Source: Tsukamurella ocularis
Lineage (GTDB): Bacteria; Actinomycetota; Actinomycetes; Mycobacteriales; Mycobacteriaceae
Direction: 5' to 3'
DNA length: 64,000 nt
Assembly (NCBI RefSeq): GCF_024807615.1
Contig: NZ_JANUCJ010000003.1
Location: 310,001-374,000 of the forward strand
The notes under the pieces are model-generated. The model saw only the letters and a program-made list of their open reading frames with translations, was not told the DNA's origin and made no database searches. The translations under genes and the position numbers were made by a program. Below, one piece after another: positions 43,552 to 53,315 of the stretch (positions are counted from its first letter, which is position 1; every line of letters begins with the position of its first letter).

Positions 43552-45009
43552 CTACTGCCCGAAGGTGTAGCTGTCGAGCTCCTCGATGTCTGCTATGTCG
43601 CGCTCGCGCTTCGAGGCGGCAGGCCCGACGGCCTGCCGGGACACCGGCCGCACCTCCTCGGTGGGCTGCTCAGCGAGGGCGTCGAAGTCGCCGGTGTCGG
43701 CCGCCTCGTCGTCGGGTTCGCGCTGCTCGTCGTCGTGGTCGCCGCGCTCGGCGGGCTCGATCTCCACGGTCACACCGTCGTCGATCACGTCGGCCTCGTC
43801 GGCGTAGGTGGTGTAGCCCGACGGTGCCGCCTCCTCGGCCCGGCGCGCGGCGCGCACGGCGCGGGACTCGCCGGCCTGCTGCAGCACCAGCGCGGCGAGC
43901 ACGCCGACGAGGCCGATCCAGCCGAGGGTGAAGCCGAAGACCTGGAGCAGGTCGGCGCCCGCGTAGCCGAAGCCGCCGAGCTCGCCGCCGGCGAGGAAGG
44001 CCGCGGCGGCGAAACCGGTCGCGGTGAGCCCGGCGGTGGCGGCGACGGCGGTCACCGTCGGCCCGAGGTCGAGGGAGCGGGCGGCGCACCGTCGGCCCAC
44101 CTGGACCGCCACGAAGGCCGGCACGGCGAGCAGCGGCAGGAGGTACCAGGGCGACGGGCCCTGGGGCAGCACCGCGAGGATCGGCACGCCGGGCGCGCGG
44201 CCCGGGACGGCGGAGAAGACGCTCATCGAGATCGGGCCCAGGTCCACGGTCGCGCCGAGAGGCAGGGCGGCGGCGGCGATCACCGCGTTGGGCAGGTACA
44301 GCAGCGAGAGCAGCACCAGCGAGACCATGCCGATCCCGTCGTTGCCGGAGCGAACGAGCTCGAAGACGGTCTCCCAGCGGATCACGAGGCGCACGACGAC
44401 GATAGCCAGGCCCACCGCGCCGAAGGTGAGTAGAGCGCGGCCGGCCAGGCGGGCGCAGTCGTCGACCCAGGAGGGGATCCGGAGGAAGCGGGCCACGTCG
44501 CGCCAGTACGCGGGCGCGAGGCCGATCAGGGCGGCGCCGAGGTGGACCGCGACGGTCGCGACGAAGGCGGTGAGCGGCGGCGGCGTGCCGATGGTGAACC
44601 GCCCGGCGGCGTCGTTGACGACGGCCAGCGCGATGGCGGTGAAGAGGGCGGGACCGGCGATGGCGCACAGGAGCACCGAGCGCAGATCAGCGAGCGGGCG
44701 CCCCTCGCCGCCGGCGCGGCGCGCGGCCCGGGCGACGCCCACGACCAGCGCGGCAGTGGGGATCAGCGGTAGCACGCCGAGGGTGATGTCGCTGACGGTG
44801 ACCGGCACCTGGTGCACGGCCAGCCACAGTCCGGCGACGGTGGGGGCGATCGCCCCGAGCCCCGTCGACGTGGTGAGCAGGACCACCACACCCACCAGCA
44901 GGGTGGACGCGAGGGTCACGAGCGATGGCCCGAAGGCCATCACGAACAGCGGCCGGGTCTCGCTCTGGCCCGGCCCGGCGGCGCGCGCTGAGTCGATCAT
45001 CTTCACCAC
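43552..45009 (-). CDS. perM: Cell division-associated membrane protein PerM (DUF6350)
   Basis: Polytopic protein of 485 residues with about nine to ten helices (from residue 25 to 395) and an acidic cytoplasmic tail (DADVIDDGVTVEIEPAERGDHDDE-like, here EADVIDDGVTVEI) ending DSYTFGQ. Its place beside purN matches Rv0955 of M. tuberculosis, PerM, needed for persistence and divisome stability. Start GTG 45009; ATG 45000 is possible. Confidence 0.82.
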   Translation of the reverse strand: MVKMIDSARAAGPGQSETRPLFVMAFGPSLVTLASTLLVGVVVLLTTSTGLGAIAPTVAGLWLAVHQVPVTVSDITLGVLPLIPTAALVVGVARAARRAGGEGRPLADLRSVLLCAIAGPALFTAIALAVVNDAAGRFTIGTPPPLTAFVATVAVHLGAALIGLAPAYWRDVARFLRIPSWVDDCARLAGRALLTFGAVGLAIVVVRLVIRWETVFELVRSGNDGIGMVSLVLLSLLYLPNAVIAAAALPLGATVDLGPISMSVFSAVPGRAPGVPILAVLPQGPSPWYLLPLLAVPAFVAVQVGRRCAARSLDLGPTVTAVAATAGLTATGFAAAAFLAGGELGGFGYAGADLLQVFGFTLGWIGLVGVLAALVLQQAGESRAVRAARRAEEAAPSGYTTYADEADVIDDGVTVEIEPAERGDHDDEQREPDDEAADTGDFDALAEQPTEEVRPVSRQAVGPAASKRERDIADIEELDSYTFGQ

Positions 45010-45058
45010 TGTGACATCGCAGTGGCCGATGTTGTCTCAGGCGCGCCGCTGGCGGGGA

Positions 45059-46180
45059 CTACTGCCCCTGCGGCTTGTTCTCGTCGTCGGACGAGTGCGA
45101 GCCGTACTGCGGGGTGGACGGGCTACCGAAGGCCTGCGTGCTGGCCGTGGAGGCCTGGCCGAAGGCCGTGGTCACCTCGTCGCCCGACACCGAGGCGCCC
45201 GGGTTCGACGGCGCGCTCGACGGGAAACCCGTGGTGGCCGGGGCCGCGGGGGTCGACGGGGTGGAGGCCGGAGCCTGGTAGCCCGACGAGGCCGGCGCCT
45301 GGTAGCCGCCGTAGGACGGCCACTGCGACTGGGCGGCCTGCTGCTCCTGCTGCACCGGAGCGGCGGCCGCCGGGTTCGACGGCGCCTCGGCGGCGGCCGG
45401 CGCGGCGGTGGCGGACGCGGCGGCGTCAGCGGTGGCGACCTCCGCGGCGGCGGCCACGGCGGCCGGGTTCTTCACGATGCCCGCGTCGATGAGCACCAGC
45501 ACGACGGCGGCGGCCGCGGTGAACAGCGAGAAGACCACGGCGATCCAGTAGCCGTAGGCGAGATTGTTCCACGTGAACACACCGAAGAGCAGCGAGATGA
45601 AGCCGGCGACCGCGAGCGCGGCGGCCGGGGTGCGCCCCGTGTTGCCCTTCGAGACCAGGCTCAGCCCTGCGGCGATGCCCGCGGCGAGCGCAAGGGTCAG
45701 CGCCGCGAGCGGCGGGCCCGTGAACGCGTTCGTCGAAGCAGTCTCGGTGCGACCGAGGATGGTGATCGACGACTCGCTGAACGTCAGGAAACCGAGGAGG
45801 AAGGTGATGACACCGAGCGCGGCGGTGGCGATCGACAGCACGAGCGCCAGGTCGAGCGGCTTCGACGGCGCGGCCGGGGCCTGCGAGAAGCCGCCGTACT
45901 GCTGCTGACCGTAGCCCTGCTGCTGCGGGTAGCCCTGTCCGAAGCCCTGCTGGCCGTACCCCTGCTGCGAGTAGTCCGGTTGCTGGCCGTAGCCCTGCTG
46001 CGCGGGCTGCTGACCATAGCCGCCCTGCTGCGCCGGCTGACCGTAGCCGCCGCCCTGCTGCGCGGGCTGGGCCGGCTGGCCGTAGCCCTGCTGGCCGTAG
46101 CCCTGCTGCGAGTAATCCGGCTGCTGCCCGTAGCCCCCCTGGCCCGGCTGCTGCCCGTACCCTCCACCTGAGTAGGTCAT
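45059..46180 (-). CDS. DUF5336 antigen-like membrane protein (Rv0954 type)
   Basis: Protein of 373 residues. The N-terminal 95 residues are GYGQQP and YSQQGYGQQ repeats; four hydrophobic segments follow (about 107-255: [69 protein letters not shown]); the C-terminus is Ala/Pro/Ser/Gln-rich. It matches the mycobacterial 34-kDa antigen family located next to perM. ATG 46180 has a GGGAGAAG site. Function unknown, probably related to the cell envelope or division. Confidence 0.82.
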   Translation of the reverse strand: MTYSGGGYGQQPGQGGYGQQPDYSQQGYGQQGYGQPAQPAQQGGGYGQPAQQGGYGQQPAQQGYGQQPDYSQQGYGQQGFGQGYPQQQGYGQQQYGGFSQAPAAPSKPLDLALVLSIATAALGVITFLLGFLTFSESSITILGRTETASTNAFTGPPLAALTLALAAGIAAGLSLVSKGNTGRTPAAALAVAGFISLLFGVFTWNNLAYGYWIAVVFSLFTAAAAVVLVLIDAGIVKNPAAVAAAAEVATADAAASATAAPAAAEAPSNPAAAAPVQQEQQAAQSQWPSYGGYQAPASSGYQAPASTPSTPAAPATTGFPSSAPSNPGASVSGDEVTTAFGQASTASTQAFGSPSTPQYGSHSSDDENKPQGQ

Positions 46181-46269
46181 GATTCTTCTCCCCGAAGGTC
46201 GACGAGGCTCACCACGGAGCCAGTACGTCACCACCCTATACACGGACTCCGACGTCAACGGGATTCAAC

Positions 46270-47136
46270 TCATTGAGTGTGATGATCCACGACAGTCAAG
46301 AGGGCCCTGGCCGCGGGGCTCAGCAGCTTCGAGTGGACCAGCAGCTGGGAGCGGGTGGGCCCGTCGACGAGCGGCACGACGGCGAGCCCGGCACCGTCGG
46401 GCACCGTCTCCCGCGCGGCCATCCCGACGCACAGGCCCGCCGCGATGAGCTCCAGCATGGTCTCGGACCGGTCCACCTCGAAGGCGACGGTGCGCCGCAC
46501 GCCCGCACGCTCGAAGGCCTGGTCGGATTCGGCGCGCCCGGCGCCGCCCGCGGGGTAGTCGGCGTACGGGCGGCCGACGCTGGCGGCGAGGGTGAGCGGA
46601 CCGGCGACCCGCGCGGCCTCGGGGACGACGAGGACGAGGTGGTCGACGGCGAGCCGCCGCGCGACGACGCCCGCGGTGGAGAACCCCTCCGGGACGCCGA
46701 GCAGGGCCAGGTCGACGGTGCCGGTGCGCACGCCCTCGATGAGGACCTCACTCGCCCCGCTGCGCAGCCGGACGGTGGCGTCGGGGTAGGCGGAGCGGTA
46801 GGCGCGCAGGACGTCGACCACGTCGAAGGCGGTAAAGGTGGGGATCATCCCGACGGTGACGGTGCCGCGGACCCCGCCGAACGTCGCGGCCACCTCGTCG
46901 GCCGCGCGTTCGGTGGCGGCGAGCGCCGCTCGCGCCTGGGGGAGGAAGGCTTCCCCCGCGGCGGTGAGCCGGACGGACCGGTTGGTGCGGTCGAACAGGC
47001 GGGCGCCGAGCTCCTTCTCCAGCGCCGCGACGCGGTGGCTGAGCGCGGACTGCACGACGTGGCAGCGCTCGGCGGCACGCGTGAAGTTCAGCGTCTCGGA
47101 CACCGCGATCACGTACCGCAGCTGCTGCAGCTCCAT
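46270..47136 (-). CDS. LysR family regulator
   Basis: LTTR of 288 residues: N-terminal winged helix (LQQLRYVIAVSETLNFTRAAERCHVVQSALSHRVAALEKELG-type, seen as FTRAAERCHVVQSALSHR) and a periplasmic-binding-like co-inducer domain (VTVGMIPTFTAFDVV, RTGTVDLALLG). ATG 47136 is preferred to the TTG at 47139. It is divergent from the MFS transporter and probably regulates it. Confidence 0.92.
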   Translation of the reverse strand: MELQQLRYVIAVSETLNFTRAAERCHVVQSALSHRVAALEKELGARLFDRTNRSVRLTAAGEAFLPQARAALAATERAADEVAATFGGVRGTVTVGMIPTFTAFDVVDVLRAYRSAYPDATVRLRSGASEVLIEGVRTGTVDLALLGVPEGFSTAGVVARRLAVDHLVLVVPEAARVAGPLTLAASVGRPYADYPAGGAGRAESDQAFERAGVRRTVAFEVDRSETMLELIAAGLCVGMAARETVPDGAGLAVVPLVDGPTRSQLLVHSKLLSPAARALLTVVDHHTQ

Positions 47137-47169
47137 CAACCATCTCTCAGACAGATCATTCCATCGAAA

Positions 47170-47188
47170 TCATACGTTGGACTCATGA
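47170..47188. promoter_or_regulatory. Candidate LysR box, TCAT-N11-ATGA
   Basis: Inverted TCAT/ATGA with an 11-bp spacer, the LTTR T-N11-A format, in the 76-bp LysR-MFS spacer. A 7-codon upstream ORF (47185-47208) begins in its right arm and ends 4 nt before the MFS ATG. Confidence 0.4.
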
Positions 47189-47212
47189 TGAATGGGCGAC
47201 GACAGTAATGGC

Positions 47213-48427
47213 ATGACCACCACGTCACCGCGCGTCACGACGGCCGGCAGCGGACTGCTCCGCCTCATGGCGGTCGCCACCGGACTGTCGGCGGCGAGCC
47301 TCTACGTCGCGTACCCGATCCTTGATCTCCTGCGAGATCACTTCGGGATGTCGGACACCGCAGCCGGCCTCCTCGTCACGGTCGCACAGGCCGGCTACGC
47401 CGCCGGACTGATCTTCGTGGTCCCGGTGTCCGACGTGGTACGCCGCCGCCCGCTGGCCCTCACGCTGCTGGCACTCACCGCCGCCGCACTCGTCGTCGCG
47501 GGTGCCGCTCCGACCGGCTCCGTGCTCCTCGCGGCGTCCGCACTCGCGGCGATCACCGCCGTCGGCGCGCAGGTCATCGTGCCCTACGCGGCCGAACTGG
47601 CGGGCCCACGCGACCAGGCGCACGCCATCGGCGTGGTGATGAGCGGCGTGATCCTCGGCGGACTCCTGAGCCGTTTCCTCTCGGGCGTCCTCACCGACGC
47701 CTTCGGCTGGCGGACGCCGTACTTCGTGCTGGCGGGCGCACTGCTCCTCGCCGCGCTCGGTCTGGCGCGCACGATGCCCCGCCACGATCCCGGCCGCCCC
47801 GGACTCACAGCCAAGCGCTACCGCGGCCTGCTGGTGTCGATGGTCGCCCTGATCCGCGAGTTCCCAGCGCTCCGTCTGCGGTCCGTACTCGCCGCCCTCA
47901 CGCTCGCCTCGTTCGTCGTCCAGGGCGCCGCCGTCACCTTCCTCCTCGCGGGGCCGCGCTTCAGCTGGACGCCGACCGCCATCGGCACCATCGGCCTGCT
48001 CGGCGCCGTGGGCGCCCTCTCCGGTCCCGCGATCGGCCGGATCGTGGACCGCGGGTACGGCCCGCTCCTCACACTGGGCGGACTGATCGCGCAACCGGCC
48101 GCATGGTCGGCGATGCCGCTCGCGGACGGACCCGTGGGGCTTCCTGCGCTGGTCGTGGGCCTCGTGGTGCTCGGCATCGGCCAGCAGGCGGTACTCAACT
48201 CATCGCAGGCGGTGATCTATTCGCTTCGCCCCGAGGCCCGCGGACGCATCAATGCCGTGTTCATGGGCACGTTCTTCCTGGGCGGCACAGTGGGTTCCGC
48301 GGCGACCGCCGCACTGTGGCCGCTGGCCGGCTGGACCGGCGCGTGCCTGCTGGGCGCGGGCCTCGCCGCCGCGGCCCTGGTGCTGTACCTGGTGTTCCGG
48401 GGCGTCGAGCGCGCTCCGTCGGCCTAG
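47213..48427 (+). CDS. MFS transporter
   Basis: Major facilitator of 404 residues with twelve predicted helices in two halves. The motif-A loop after helix 2 reads VPVSDVVRRRPLAL, and the second half has GRIVDRGYGPLLTL. It resembles drug:H+ antiporters of the DHA1/YnfM-AraJ group. Substrate unknown. Starts at 47192 or 47213 are both possible; I use the latter because it avoids the upstream ORF. Confidence 0.85.
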   Translation: MTTTSPRVTTAGSGLLRLMAVATGLSAASLYVAYPILDLLRDHFGMSDTAAGLLVTVAQAGYAAGLIFVVPVSDVVRRRPLALTLLALTAAALVVAGAAPTGSVLLAASALAAITAVGAQVIVPYAAELAGPRDQAHAIGVVMSGVILGGLLSRFLSGVLTDAFGWRTPYFVLAGALLLAALGLARTMPRHDPGRPGLTAKRYRGLLVSMVALIREFPALRLRSVLAALTLASFVVQGAAVTFLLAGPRFSWTPTAIGTIGLLGAVGALSGPAIGRIVDRGYGPLLTLGGLIAQPAAWSAMPLADGPVGLPALVVGLVVLGIGQQAVLNSSQAVIYSLRPEARGRINAVFMGTFFLGGTVGSAATAALWPLAGWTGACLLGAGLAAAALVLYLVFRGVERAPSA

Positions 48428-48458
48428 GCCCCGGGCACCGTCGGGCCGGAGAAACGGG

Positions 48459-48492
48459 ACGACCCCGCCTCCCTGACGGGAGGCGGGGTCGT
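48459..48492. terminator. Bidirectional terminator between MFS and sucD
   Basis: Perfect 15-bp arms acgaccccgcctccc / gggaggcggggtcgt, 4-nt loop, between convergent genes. Confidence 0.85.
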
Positions 48493-48511
48493 GGACCGAA
48501 TGCGCTGCGGG

Positions 48512-49414
<903 letters not shown>

Positions 49415-49430
49415 TTTTCTGTTGTCTCCC

Positions 49431-50594
49431 TTACTTGTTCGCCAGCTCGGCGGCCTTGTCGGCGCCTTCGTCCATGGTCTGCGCGAGCGTCACCAACGGG
49501 TGGTTCGCGGCGGCCAGGATCGCCCGGCCCTCCTCGACCTTGTTGCCGTCGAGGCGAACGACGAGCGGCTTGGAGGCCGTGTCGCCCAGGGTGTTCAGGG
49601 CGCCGACGATGCCGTTGGCGACTGCGTCGCACGCGGTGATGCCGCCGAAGACGTTGACGAAAACGCTCTTGACCTGCTCGTCGCCGAGGATGACGTCGAG
49701 GCCGGCGGCCATGACCTCGGCCGAGGCGCCGCCGCCGATGTCGAGGAAGTTGGCAGGCTTGACGCCGCCGTGGTTCTCACCGGCGTAGGCGACCACGTCG
49801 AGCGTCGACATGACCAGGCCCGCACCGTTGCCAATGACGCCGACCTGACCGTCGAGCTTGACGTAGTTGAGGTCGTTCTCCTTGGCCTTGAGCTCGAGCG
49901 GGTCGGTGGACCCGGCGTCGGCGAAGGCCTCGTGATCGGGGTGGCGGAAGTCGGCGTTCTCGTCGAGCGAGACCTTGCCGTCCAACGCGAGGATCTGGTC
50001 GTCCGGGGTGCGGACGAGCGGGTTGACCTCGACCAGGGTGGCGTCCTCGGCGACGAAGACCTCCCACAGCTTCTGGATGGTCACGGCTGCGGCGTCGAGC
50101 ACCTCGGCGGGCAGCTTGCCGGCCTCGGCGATCGCACGGGCGGCGGCCAGGTCGACACCCTTGGTCGCGTCCACGGCGATCTTCGCCAGCGCGTCCGGGT
50201 TCTCCTCGGCGGTGACCTCGATCTCCACGCCGCCCTCGACCGAGCACATGGCCAGGTAGGTGCGGTTGGCGCGGTCGAGCAGGAAGGAGATGTAGTACTC
50301 CTCGGCGATATCGCTCGCCTCGGCCACCAGCAGCTTCTTGACGACGTGACCCTTGATGTCCAGGCCGAGAATGTCGTTCGCGTAGCGCTCGGCGTCGTCC
50401 GGGGTGGCTGCGTACTTGACACCGCCGGCCTTGCCGCGGCCGCCCACCTTGACCTGCGCCTTGACCATCACGGGCTTGCCCACTTCTTCGGCAATCGCGC
50501 GTGCATCGGCGACGTTGTCCGTCACGCGGCCCGGCGAGGTCGGTACGCCGTGCTTGACGAACAGTTCCTTCGCTTGGTATTCGAAGAGATCCAT
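49431..50594 (-). CDS. sucC: Succinate-CoA ligase beta subunit
   Basis: ADP-forming subunit of 387 residues: [12 protein letters not shown] at the start, an ATP-grasp domain ([39 protein letters not shown]) and the C-terminal ligase domain ([29 protein letters not shown]). ATG 50594 gives the conserved N-terminus; 15 upstream residues in the open frame are not part of the family. Confidence 0.97.
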   Translation of the reverse strand: MDLFEYQAKELFVKHGVPTSPGRVTDNVADARAIAEEVGKPVMVKAQVKVGGRGKAGGVKYAATPDDAERYANDILGLDIKGHVVKKLLVAEASDIAEEYYISFLLDRANRTYLAMCSVEGGVEIEVTAEENPDALAKIAVDATKGVDLAAARAIAEAGKLPAEVLDAAAVTIQKLWEVFVAEDATLVEVNPLVRTPDDQILALDGKVSLDENADFRHPDHEAFADAGSTDPLELKAKENDLNYVKLDGQVGVIGNGAGLVMSTLDVVAYAGENHGGVKPANFLDIGGGASAEVMAAGLDVILGDEQVKSVFVNVFGGITACDAVANGIVGALNTLGDTASKPLVVRLDGNKVEEGRAILAAANHPLVTLAQTMDEGADKAAELANK

Positions 50595-50736
50595 CAGCTC
50601 ACCATCTGTCTGGTTACTCGGTCCACCCGCATTCTTCACGGGTCCGGGGTCGACTCTATGCCTCCGCGAATCCGCTCGGGCAGCGACCCTTGTTCAATGA
50701 GCTATCTCACTTGACCTGCGGTTATCAGCTTTCGCA

Positions 50737-50754
50737 ACCTACCCGTCGGTAAGT
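50737..50754. promoter_or_regulatory. Imperfect palindrome in sucC-lppX spacer
   Basis: acctacccgtcggtaagt, arms ACCTACC/GGTAAGT with one mismatch, in the 272-bp divergent spacer. The shape is that of a TetR-type operator; the regulator is not identified. Nothing else is recognised in this spacer except an AAGGAG ribosome site for the lipoprotein gene. Confidence 0.3.
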
Positions 50755-50866
50755 TTTGGATCGACCCAGGCAAAGCCCCCACGAAAGCCTCTTCAGGCGG
50801 TTGCAAGCGCCGGTTAAGCCACGGCGTCGAAACTCTCCTCAGTCCTACTGAAGGAGAACCATACCC

Positions 50867-51661
50867 ATGAAGCGCACTTCCCGCCCCGCCCTCATCGCGG
50901 CCTCGGCAGCCGTCGCGCTGAGCGTCGCGCTCACCGGCTGCTCCGACAAGGGCGGTCCGACCACCGGCACGACCGACACGGCAGCCGCGTCGGCGAGCGC
51001 CTCGGACACTGACGCCCCCGCACTCGTCAAGGCCGCCGCCGAGGCGGCGAAGACCGTCACCAGCGTGCACTTCCTCGTCAAGGTCGACGGCAAGGTGCCC
51101 AACATGCCGATCTCCAAGGTCGACGGAGACCTCCAGGTCAAGCCCGTCACGCAGGCCACCGGCACCGCGACGATCGACATCGGCGGGCTGTCCGAGGGCA
51201 CGTTCGTCTACACGGACGGCACCATGTACGCCTCGCTCCTCGGCGCGAACTACGTGGACTACGGCGACGGCGCCTCGATCTACGACGTCTCGGCGCTCTT
51301 CGATCCGGCGAAGGGCATCCCCAACGTCCTCGCCACGATGACGGGCGCCAAGGTCGCAGGCACCGAGAGCATCGACGGCCAGGAGACGACCAAGGTCACC
51401 GGCACCGTGCCCGCCACGGAGATCGCCTCGATCTCCGGGTCCCGGGTCGATCCCGAGAAGAGCGTCCCGGTCCCCACCACCGCGTGGATCCAGACGTCCG
51501 GCGACAAGCAACTCGTCCGCCTCGAGGTGAAGCCCTCCACCGAGGGCACCATCACGCTCACGTTCTCGAAATGGGGCCAGAAGGTCACGGTGACCAAGCC
51601 CGCCGTCGAAGCCGCCCCGTCGGGCCCCAAGCCCACCGACAGCCAGGACTCCCCGCGCTAA
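50867..51661 (+). CDS. LppX/LprAFG-family lipoprotein
   Basis: Exported lipoprotein of 264 residues. The signal peptide ends in a lipobox ALTGC with acylated Cys 25; an Ala/Ser/Thr linker follows, then the U-shaped LppX_LprAFG beta domain (VHFLVKVDGKVP, GGLSEGTFVYTDG, QTSGDKQLVRLEVKPS). In mycobacteria such proteins carry triacylated lipids across the periplasm. A Pro/Ser tail ends the protein. Confidence 0.88.
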   Translation: MKRTSRPALIAASAAVALSVALTGCSDKGGPTTGTTDTAAASASASDTDAPALVKAAAEAAKTVTSVHFLVKVDGKVPNMPISKVDGDLQVKPVTQATGTATIDIGGLSEGTFVYTDGTMYASLLGANYVDYGDGASIYDVSALFDPAKGIPNVLATMTGAKVAGTESIDGQETTKVTGTVPATEIASISGSRVDPEKSVPVPTTAWIQTSGDKQLVRLEVKPSTEGTITLTFSKWGQKVTVTKPAVEAAPSGPKPTDSQDSPR

Positions 51662-51709
51662 CGGGACGTCCACTCCCCCGCCGTTTCATCTCAAAGAAGA
51701 GGATCCGTC

Positions 51710-52087
51710 ATGAAGACCATCACCAAGAAGGCCCTGATCGCCGCGGTCGCCACCGCCAGCGTCGCCGGCGGCGTCCAGGTCGCGGCGGCCCCGGCCGCCA
51801 ACGCCGCCGTCAACTTCGGCGCGATCGCTGTCGCGAGCAACGGAGCGTTGGGCCGGTCCTGGGACTACCCGTCCCGCGGCGCCGCCGAGCGCGCCGCCCT
51901 CAACTCCTGCGGCTGGGGCAGCTGCAGGGTCCTGGCATCCTTCTCCGACGGCTGCGGCGCGGTCGCCGAGAACCGCACCACGTTCCGCGGCTACGCCGCC
52001 CGCTCGCTCCGCGTCGCCCAGAACGGCGCGCTGAGCCTGCCGGGCTCGCGCATCAAAGCGTGGCAGTGCACCTCCGGTCACCTCTGA
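51710..52087 (+). CDS. DUF4189 secreted protein
   Basis: Secreted protein of 125 residues: signal peptide (about 1-33, ending ANA) and one DUF4189 domain (FGAIAVASNGALGRSWDYPSR, AAERAALNSCG, CRVLASFSDGCGAVAENR, AWQCTSGHL). Four or more cysteines probably form disulfides. DUF4189 domains are frequent in mycobacterial secreted proteins; their role is unclear. A terminator follows. Confidence 0.85.
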   Translation: MKTITKKALIAAVATASVAGGVQVAAAPAANAAVNFGAIAVASNGALGRSWDYPSRGAAERAALNSCGWGSCRVLASFSDGCGAVAENRTTFRGYAARSLRVAQNGALSLPGSRIKAWQCTSGHL

Positions 52088-52100
52088 CCCGGTCCGGCAG

Positions 52101-52139
52101 CGCAGGGGCGGCATCGTTACCGACGGTGCCGCCCCTGCG
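52101..52139 (+). terminator. Terminator after the DUF4189 gene
   Basis: Perfect 13-bp arms cgcaggggcggca / tgccgcccctgcg with a 13-nt loop. Confidence 0.8.
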
Positions 52140-52160
52140 GTTGTCGGTACCCTCGCGGAG

Positions 52161-53312
52161 GTGACGCCCAGAACGCTGTTCCTCGGCATGCTCTCCGTCG
52201 CCCTCACGGTCACGGGCTGCGGCAGCACGCAGGAGCCCGCGGGACCGTCACCGTCGTCCGACGGCGCCTGTCCCCTCCCCGCGCCGGCGCTCCGGGATGT
52301 CATAGCGGCACAGGGCAAGACGATCGGCACGGCCTACCGCTCCACCTTCGCCGCGGGCGATCCCTGTTACGAGGAAGTCGCCGGGCGTGAATTCGGCTCG
52401 CTGACCACGGAGATCGGCACCATGACGAACACCGTCGCGCCGGAGGCCGGCCGGTTCGACTTCCGCGAGGCCGACGCGGTCGCGGACCTCGCGCAGCGCC
52501 ATGGGCAGGACTTCCAGATCCACTCCCTGATCTGGGATCCGCTCGACCAGCAGGTCTGGGGCATCGTTCCCGAATACGCGCGGAACCTGTCCGACCAGCA
52601 GCGGCACCGGTTCATGACCGACCTCGTCACGCGGGTCGTTCAGCGGTACGCGGGCCGCGCGAGCGCGGTCACCGTGGTCAACGAGCCCTTCGACCAGCGC
52701 GGCGGGCTACAGCGCAACGCCTGGTGGCGCACTACGTCCGGCGATCAGTACATCGTGGACTCCTTCCGCGCCGCCCGGCTGGCCGCGCCGTCGATGAAGC
52801 TGTACCTCAACGAGCACAGCGCGGAGACGGTGAGCGACAAGTCGACCGCGCTCCTCGCGCTGGCGAAGAGATTGCGCGCCGAGACCGTGGAGGTGTACGT
52901 CGACGGGCGGACCGTACGGCGCCCGCTGCTCGACGGTGTCGGCTTCCAGGCGCACATGCTGGGCGGAGCGGATCAGCAGCCGAGCACCGAGGACATGCGG
53001 AAGAACTTGCGCCGCTTCACGGACCTCGGCCTCGACATCCGGTTCACCGAGCTGGACGTACGGATACCGACCGACAAGGGGCGCGCGGCCGAGGCCGACC
53101 TGCAGCGGCAGGCGCGCGCGTACGCGACGATGGCCGGACTGTGCCGGGAGCTGAGCCGCTGCACCGGGATGACGGTGTGGGGCTTCACCGATCGCCGCTC
53201 GTGGATCACCGACTACCCGGACACCTTCTCCGGCTACGGCAGCGCCAACCTCCTCGACCGCAACTACCGCACCAAGCCCGCCTGGGAAGCGCTGCGCGCC
53301 GTACTCCGCTAG
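52161..53312 (+). CDS. GH10 family endo-1,4-beta-xylanase-like lipoprotein
   Basis: Exported lipoprotein of 383 residues (lipobox TVTGC, Cys 20) with a GH10 barrel. Acid/base Glu 175 lies in TVVNEPFDQ and the nucleophile Glu 297 in RFTELDVRI. Other GH10 marks are MTNTVAPEAGRFDF, FQIHSLIWD, YLNEHS and FQAHM. It should cleave xylan or a related glycan outside the cell; the loops around NEP differ from typical xylanases, so specificity is uncertain. GTG start. It ends 3 bp from the convergent acetoacetyl-CoA synthetase gene. Confidence 0.85.
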   Translation: MTPRTLFLGMLSVALTVTGCGSTQEPAGPSPSSDGACPLPAPALRDVIAAQGKTIGTAYRSTFAAGDPCYEEVAGREFGSLTTEIGTMTNTVAPEAGRFDFREADAVADLAQRHGQDFQIHSLIWDPLDQQVWGIVPEYARNLSDQQRHRFMTDLVTRVVQRYAGRASAVTVVNEPFDQRGGLQRNAWWRTTSGDQYIVDSFRAARLAAPSMKLYLNEHSAETVSDKSTALLALAKRLRAETVEVYVDGRTVRRPLLDGVGFQAHMLGGADQQPSTEDMRKNLRRFTDLGLDIRFTELDVRIPTDKGRAAEADLQRQARAYATMAGLCRELSRCTGMTVWGFTDRRSWITDYPDTFSGYGSANLLDRNYRTKPAWEALRAVLR

Positions 53313-53315
53313 CGA

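Noticed and set aside
50737-50754. Replication or partition site between sucC and the lipoprotein gene
   Set aside because: Only a single imperfect dyad; no repeated boxes.
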